The translations under genes and the position numbers were made by a program. The notes beneath the pieces are model-generated. The model ran no database searches, had not been told where the DNA came from, and saw only the letters and a program-made list of their open reading frames with translations. From contig PARM01000043.1 in assembly GCA_002711495.1 (NCBI GenBank), positions 19,561-25,217 of the forward strand: a DNA stretch of 5,657 bases, in the 5' to 3' direction. Below are positions 5,403 to 5,657 of this stretch, in pieces (within the stretch, counting starts at the first letter, position 1; each line of letters starts with the position of its first letter). The DNA is from Gammaproteobacteria bacterium (GTDB lineage Bacteria > Pseudomonadota > Gammaproteobacteria > Pseudomonadales > Azotimanducaceae).

Positions 5403-5657
5403 ATGCCAATCAACATACCAGATGGAATCCCCGCCTTCGACGTTCTCCAGAGGGAAAACATCTTTTGCTTGCGTAGTGCAGAGGCTAAGCAGCAGGACAT
5501 TCGACCAATCGATGTGCTGCTTCTAAACCTCATGCCAAAGAAAATTGAGACAGAAATACATCTTTTGAGAATGCTGTCCAACTCTCCTTTACAGGTTAAT
5601 GTGGAATTTCTTAGGATCTCAGAACGCCCGTCAAAACATACGCCCATTGAGCACATG
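5403..5657 (+). CDS. metA: Homoserine O-acyltransferase (MetA), N-terminal 85 residues; gene runs off the right edge
   Basis: The frame opens at ATG 5403 and is open to the window end. It begins [19 protein letters not shown] and contains the family blocks [20 protein letters not shown] (31-50), [12 protein letters not shown] (53-64) and SKHTPIEHM (77-85), all diagnostic of MetA. The enzyme transfers an acyl group from succinyl-CoA or acetyl-CoA to L-homoserine, the first committed step of methionine synthesis, in the cytoplasm. The acyl-donor-determining position (near residue 111 in the E. coli enzyme) and the catalytic Cys lie outside the window, so succinyl versus acetyl specificity cannot be decided here. 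Full length is usually about 300-310 residues. Expression is expected to fall when SAM is abundant, through the SAM-II leader directly upstream. Confidence 0.95.
   Translation, partial: MPINIPDGIPAFDVLQRENIFCLRSAEAKQQDIRPIDVLLLNLMPKKIETEIHLLRMLSNSPLQVNVEFLRISERPSKHTPIEHM

Noticed and set aside
5390..5656. 88-residue minus-strand frame at the right edge
   Set aside because: It is antisense to the metA N-terminus, which is unmistakable on the plus strand.

Overview
The window is gene-dense bacterial chromosome, moderately AT-rich by eye. It carries a partial 5'-nucleotidase gene (minus strand), a tight four-gene plus-strand cluster (VWA protein, membrane J-domain protein, reduced acyl-CoA-dehydrogenase-like protein, phosphoglycolate-phosphatase-like HAD hydrolase), a divergent pair (minus-strand LLM/F420-type oxidoreductase and plus-strand SDR), and the first 85 codons of metA behind a SAM-II riboswitch. 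SAM-II before metA, the alpha/gammaproteobacterial type of VWA plus J-domain pair, and the MetA N-terminus all point to a proteobacterium. The style suits an uncultivated aquatic or marine alpha- or gammaproteobacterium, but the class cannot be fixed from this stretch. I see no IS element, CRISPR array, tRNA, rRNA or phage gene.

Layout: 1-209 is the N-terminal part of a 5'-nucleotidase reading leftward. Region 210-279 is a divergent intergenic stretch with a candidate -10 box and a small inverted repeat. In 280-3221 the four cluster genes are joined by a zero-base junction (TAG then GTG at 979-984), a junction of about 10 bases, and an 11-base overlap, so they are probably one operon. Region 3222-3274 is a convergent gap without an obvious intrinsic terminator. 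The oxidoreductase (3275-4375, minus) and the SDR (4475-5251, plus) diverge from a 99-base gap that holds a perfect 13-base palindrome right at the oxidoreductase start. Region 5252-5402 is the metA control region.

How the genes may work together: the VWA protein has a metal-binding MIDAS-type motif and the J protein has membrane segments plus a C-terminal Hsp70-stimulating J domain, so the pair looks like a membrane-tethered chaperone or assembly device. The third gene keeps both ends of the acyl-CoA dehydrogenase fold but has lost most of the FAD-binding middle, so it is probably not an ordinary dehydrogenase. The HAD phosphatase is catalytically intact. The LLM and SDR proteins are both likely oxidoreductases acting on small hydrophobic or carbonyl substrates, but no substrate can be assigned.

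The best-resolved regulation is at metA. A sigma70-like promoter (5271-5298) leads directly into a SAM-II aptamer. The conserved AGCUAAA of that aptamer can pair 7 of 7 with the 5' arm of the following hairpin, which gives a readable two-state switch. The start codon and its Shine-Dalgarno lie beyond that hairpin.
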